A stretch of 8,852 nt of DNA, taken from assembly GCA_001800005.1 (NCBI GenBank), contig MGUL01000115.1, forward strand, positions 7,212-16,063, written 5' to 3'. The DNA is from Elusimicrobia bacterium RBG_16_66_12. Its GTDB lineage: Bacteria; Elusimicrobiota; Elusimicrobia; UBA1565; UBA9628. The notes under the pieces were generated by a model. It worked only from the letters and a program-made list of their open reading frames with translations, did not search any database and was not told the DNA's origin. The position numbers and the translations under genes were made by a program. Of this stretch, positions 6,157 through 8,852 are shown one piece after another (the stretch's first letter is position 1; each line of letters begins with the position of its first letter).

Positions 6157-6827
6157 CAGTCGTTGGTGTTGAGGTAGGCGCGGCTCATGGTGATGCCGGT
6201 GTCGAACTCCATGTACTGGGGGTTGACGACGTCGGGCTTGCCGTCGACATGGACGAAGGTCTTCTCCCCGACGGTATAGCGCACGCGGACTCCGCCGACC
6301 CCGTTGTCTCTGGTGAAGACCCCGGGACTGCCGGTGGAATGCCGGTTGACGCCGACGGCGATCACGTCGTTGGTGAGGGTGCCGGAGCCCGGGATGGTGG
6401 TGGCATCTGTGCAGATTCCCGGCGGGGCCAGGGGGCTCGTGGGACAGGTCGTTCCAGACGACTCCCGGGCCAAGCGACGGATGGTCCCGTTTGCCGCCCC
6501 GTCGTAGCAGTAATAAAAAACAACCACGTTCTGATTGTTGTCCGCTTTGCCCGTGGCGAGGATGCGGCTCCAGTTCGTGCAGCCGACGATCCAGTCTCGC
6601 GGTGTCGTGTCCGTGGGGTAGGCCATGACGCTGGCGCTCTCGATCTCCTTGTTCATCTTCATCAGGCTGGCCAGAGACCACCCCGTCACGGTGCTCTTCT
6701 TGAGGCCCTCGACCTGGAAGCGGAACATCGAGGTCATCACGCCGAAAACGGCCATCAGGACGATCACCGAGAGGGAAACCGCGATGAGCAGCTCAATCAG
6801 GGTGTGTCCGCGCGCTCGGAGGCTCAT
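6156..6827 (-). CDS. GspJ/PilW-like minor pseudopilin
   Basis: A 223-aa prepilin-like protein. I chose the ATG at 6827 (TGATG overlap with the upstream stop, GGAG 5 nt before it) over the ATG at 6842. The leader MSLRARG ends in the Gly needed by prepilin peptidase, followed by HTLIELLIAVSLSVIVL with Glu at +5 of the mature protein (E12). His at +1 in place of Phe is unusual. The helix continues to about residue 35, then an amphipathic stretch and a beta-rich domain with four cysteines (83, 107, 128, 139). Size, N-terminus and place third among the prepilin-like genes fit GspJ/PilW, the tip-complex subunits of type II secretion systems and type IV pili. The globular domain is too diverged for me to decide between the two. 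It is exported to the inner membrane before assembly. Confidence 0.82.
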   Translation of the reverse strand: MSLRARGHTLIELLIAVSLSVIVLMAVFGVMTSMFRFQVEGLKKSTVTGWSLASLMKMNKEIESASVMAYPTDTTPRDWIVGCTNWSRILATGKADNNQNVVVFYYCYDGAANGTIRRLARESSGTTCPTSPLAPPGICTDATTIPGSGTLTNDVIAVGVNRHSTGSPGVFTRDNGVGGVRVRYTVGEKTFVHVDGKPDVVNPQYMEFDTGITMSRAYLNTND

Positions 6828-7357
6828 CAGGGCTCCGCCCACGCGACGTTGACCGTCACCGCGGGAACGGGGCGGCCGTTGACGGTCTGGAAGATGTCGA
6901 CGGTGTAGTTGACCCGCGCATTGTACGGCGCCGCCTCGAAAAACGCGGGCAGGAGCCCGCTGATCACATGCGTGCCTATGGTCAGCGCGTAGACGTCGCC
7001 CCTGTTGTCGCTGACCGGCGGCAAGCAGGTCGGGCAGTTGAAATACCAGCTGGCCACCCCGCCGCGAGGCGTAGGGCCTTGGAGGGTGCAGCTGGCGGCG
7101 CTGCAGATGCCCGTGGTGACGCTGCAGTCGCAGCCGGTCACGAAATTCTTCAGACGCCCCGTGACCTGGCTCGCGGCCTGCCCGGCGAGCAGGCGCCTGT
7201 CATTCTTGCCGCCGGTGGTCTTCGAGGTGAGCGTGACGCTGAAGACGGAGGTGATCATCACGCAGGCCAGCAGCATGGCGACCACCACCTCGACGAGGGT
7301 GTAGCCGGCGCGCGCGGCGCGCCGCTCAGTAGACGGGGGTCGGCGGGTTGGTCCCAT
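6827..7357 (-). CDS. GspI/PilV-like minor pseudopilin
   Basis: A 176-aa prepilin-like protein with a long basic leader (18 residues, rich in Arg) ending in Gly18, then YTLVEVVVAMLLACVMI with Glu at +5 (E23). Tyr at +1 replaces the common Phe. The pattern VEVVVAMLL is typical of the GspI/PilV class. The soluble domain has six cysteines (76, 78, 85, 90, 108, 111), with one more (C32) in the helix. The start is ATG 7357, which overlaps the upstream pilin gene by 32 nt; there is no other ATG, GTG, TTG or CTG between it and the prepilin motif, so the long leader and overlap appear real. No ribosome site is visible before it, so translation by re-initiation from the pilin gene is likely. Role inferred: priming or tip subunit of the fibre. 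Confidence 0.8.
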   Translation of the reverse strand: MGPTRRPPSTERRAARAGYTLVEVVVAMLLACVMITSVFSVTLTSKTTGGKNDRRLLAGQAASQVTGRLKNFVTGCDCSVTTGICSAASCTLQGPTPRGGVASWYFNCPTCLPPVSDNRGDVYALTIGTHVISGLLPAFFEAAPYNARVNYTVDIFQTVNGRPVPAVTVNVAWAEP

Positions 7358-7886
7358 TGGCGCTGATCGTGCCGGCCGTGGTCATGAGGAAGCTCCACGT
7401 ATCATAGATCGAGCCCGGCATGGCGGCCGGGGTCCCGGCGCAGGTGGTGCCTTTCCGGCAGGCGCCGGCGACGCGGGTGCTGGAGCCGGTGCTCCCGCAG
7501 GCGCTGGCCACCTTGCCGTCGCAGGCGTAGAAGTTGTAGGGCTTTGTGGCCCAGTTCTGATCGGCGAGGTAATTGCAACAGACCAGCGCGCACGCATTGG
7601 TCACCGTCGCCGAGACCGAAGTGGGGCAGGCCCCGCCGCCGGTGCAGGTCCCGGTGCACGAGGCCGTGAACTGTCCATTGACGTAGTAGCCGTTGTGGTC
7701 GAGCGCGAACATCCGGTTGGTCGTGCCGATCATGTTGACCGTGGCGACGGCGTCGTCGGCCTTCGTCACCTCGACAGTCTTCAGGTACTGGGGGATCGCG
7801 ATGGCGGCGAGGATGCCGATCATCAGGCAGGTGACGATCAGCTCCACCAAGGTGAAGCCGCTACGGGAAAGCGGGCGTGTCGGCAT
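7326..7886 (-). CDS. type IV pilin / GspG-like major prepilin, cysteine-rich
   Basis: A 186-aa prepilin with the best canonical N-terminus of the set: leader MPTRPLSRSG, then FTLVELIVTCLMIGILAAIA, Glu at +5 (E15), and IPQYLKTVE as the usual exit of the helix. Prepilin peptidase should cut after Gly10. The ATG at 7886 overlaps the platform-gene stop as TGATG and has the strongest ribosome site of the operon, as expected for a highly made subunit. The globular domain carries ten cysteines (77, 81, 87, 99, 103, 104, 122, 130, 143, 149) and many Thr, Ala and Gly residues; a further Cys20 lies in the helix. Position right after the platform gene is that of gspG or a major pilin. The domain is longer than GspG (about 140 aa) and its fold is not recognised, so pilus versus secretion pseudopilus stays open. 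Confidence 0.88.
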   Translation of the reverse strand: MPTRPLSRSGFTLVELIVTCLMIGILAAIAIPQYLKTVEVTKADDAVATVNMIGTTNRMFALDHNGYYVNGQFTASCTGTCTGGGACPTSVSATVTNACALVCCNYLADQNWATKPYNFYACDGKVASACGSTGSSTRVAGACRKGTTCAGTPAAMPGSIYDTWSFLMTTAGTISANGTNPPTPVY

Positions 7887-8852
7887 CAGTGACCTCCCAT
7901 GCTGGAAAGCTTGAAGACCGGCAGGAAGACCGCCAGCACGATGATGCCGACGAGCGCTCCGATGCCGACGACCATGAGGGGTTCGATGATCGCGTTGAAG
8001 CGGCGCGTGAACTGGTCGATCTGCTCCTTGTAGAACGAGGAGAGGGTCACCAGCATATCCGGAAGCTTCCCCGATTCCTCCCCCATGAACATCATCTCGG
8101 TGACCAGGGTGGGGAGGGTCTGCGTCTTCTTGAAGGACTGCGAGATGGATTTGCCGCTGGCCACGTCGTTCTTGACCGCGGCCAGCAGGCGCCTGAAGAT
8201 GATGTTCTTGGCGAAAACGCCCTCCAGCACCGAGAGCGCGTTGAGGATGCTCACGCCCGACTCGATCAAGGTCGACAGCGTGGTCAGCATGCGTTCGATT
8301 AGGATGTTCTTGACGAAATCCCCGATCAGCGGGATCGAGAAGAGCATCTTCCACTTCGTCTCCTGGCCGGCCTCGGTGGAGGTGTAGGCCCCCCACGCGA
8401 ACCAGGCCGCGACCAGGCTCATGATGAGGGCGGCCAGATGGTGGACGAGGATGTTGGAGATGACGATGATGAAGGCGGTCAGCGGCGGCAGCTTGACTTG
8501 GAAGCTGTTGAAGATGTCCGCGAAGACGGGGACGATCTTGATGATGAAGAACAGCAGCACGCCCAGGGACACGGTCATCAGCACGCCCGGATAGGCCATC
8601 GCGGTGATGATCTTGGCCTGGAGTTCCGCCTGGGCGGAGCAGTAGGAGCCGATCTGCTTGAGGACCTTAGGCAGCTGGCCTCCCATCTCGCCGGCCTGCA
8701 CGAGGGAGACCCAGATGGTGTCGAATATCTTCGGGTGCTTCTCGAGGGCTTTGTACAGCGCCGTGCCGCTGGCCACGTCCTTGGTCACCTGCGCCAGTGC
8801 GTATTGGAGGCCCTTGGAGCCGGAGTTCTCTCCCAGAAGGGACAGCGCGCGC
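7886..8852 (-). CDS. GspF/PilC-type inner-membrane platform protein, N-terminus outside window
   Basis: This is the integral membrane platform on which type IV pili and type II secretion pseudopili are assembled, between the cytoplasmic ATPase and the prepilins. The visible part is 321 residues and runs off the right edge; GspF/PilC is about 400 aa, so roughly 80 N-terminal residues are missing. Both repeats of the family are seen: the first cytoplasmic domain has SLVQAGEMGGQLP (fragment residues about 49-61) and the second has FMGEESGKLPDML (about 256-268). Hydrophobic segments lie at about 82-111, 125-155 and 288-313, matching the three membrane helices of the family. It ends with LPVFKLSSMGGH; the family often ends near PVF. 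A GTG at 8788 is in frame but the coding signal continues upstream (VASG preceded by GLQYALAQ), so I treat the gene as partial. It leads the pilin chain as far as the window shows. Confidence 0.95.
   Translation of the reverse strand, partial: RALSLLGENSGSKGLQYALAQVTKDVASGTALYKALEKHPKIFDTIWVSLVQAGEMGGQLPKVLKQIGSYCSAQAELQAKIITAMAYPGVLMTVSLGVLLFFIIKIVPVFADIFNSFQVKLPPLTAFIIVISNILVHHLAALIMSLVAAWFAWGAYTSTEAGQETKWKMLFSIPLIGDFVKNILIERMLTTLSTLIESGVSILNALSVLEGVFAKNIIFRRLLAAVKNDVASGKSISQSFKKTQTLPTLVTEMMFMGEESGKLPDMLVTLSSFYKEQIDQFTRRFNAIIEPLMVVGIGALVGIIVLAVFLPVFKLSSMGGH
7887..7898 (-). promoter_or_regulatory. strong ribosome-binding site of the major prepilin gene
   Basis: Reading the minus strand, GGGAGG lies 6 nt before the ATG of the prepilin gene, inside the last codons of the platform gene (Met-Gly-Gly-His-stop). 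It is the best ribosome site seen in the pilin operon and decides the start at 7886. It suggests the prepilin can be translated more than its neighbours from the same transcript. Confidence 0.8.

Noticed and set aside
6249..6908. 219-aa plus-strand open frame opposite the J-like pseudopilin
   Set aside because: Antisense to a gene with a clear prepilin N-terminus and matched start/stop overlaps on both sides.

Overview
The window is GC-rich bacterial DNA with tightly packed, mostly overlapping genes, read as part of a Gram-negative chromosome. There are no RNA genes, insertion sequences, phage genes or CRISPR arrays. Reasons for a diderm reading are a hopanoid head-group gene set, a GspF/PilC platform protein and several prepilin-like genes. 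The long, cysteine-rich pilins recall uncultured phyla such as Elusimicrobiota, but that is only a low-confidence guess; no marker gene here settles taxonomy.

Layout. (a) 1-302, plus strand: the C-terminal end of uvrA, the excinuclease ABC ATPase. (b) 285-1229, minus strand: a secreted HExxH zinc-metallopeptidase-like protein, convergent with uvrA and overlapping it by 18 nt. (c) 1230-1326: a short divergent intergenic region holding a good extended -10 promoter for the next operon. (d) 1327-5061, plus strand: hpnJ (cobalamin-type radical SAM), hpnI (glycosyltransferase) and an hpnL-like flippase-fold membrane protein, packed end to end. (e) 5000-8852, minus strand: a chain of six genes, in transcription order a GspF/PilC platform protein (5' end outside the window), a major-pilin/GspG-like protein, GspI/PilV-like, GspJ/PilW-like, a small GspK/PilX-like protein, then hpnK, a YdjC-type deacetylase. 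hpnK converges on hpnL and overlaps it by 62 nt.

How the genes fit together. HpnI, HpnK and HpnJ are known from other bacteria as a three-step route that decorates bacteriohopanetetrol: addition of N-acetylglucosamine, deacetylation to glucosamine, then radical-SAM conversion to the cyclitol ether. All three plus the HpnL membrane protein are here, so the window encodes a head-group module for composite hopanoids. Squalene-hopene cyclase and the side-chain genes hpnH/hpnG are not in the window. The odd point is that the deacetylase sits at the tail of a pilus/type II secretion-like operon, with a 4-nt GTGA overlap, instead of with hpnJ-hpnI-hpnL. The four prepilin-like proteins have 10, 6, 4 and 6 cysteines outside their membrane helices, all even numbers, which suggests a disulfide-stabilised fibre.
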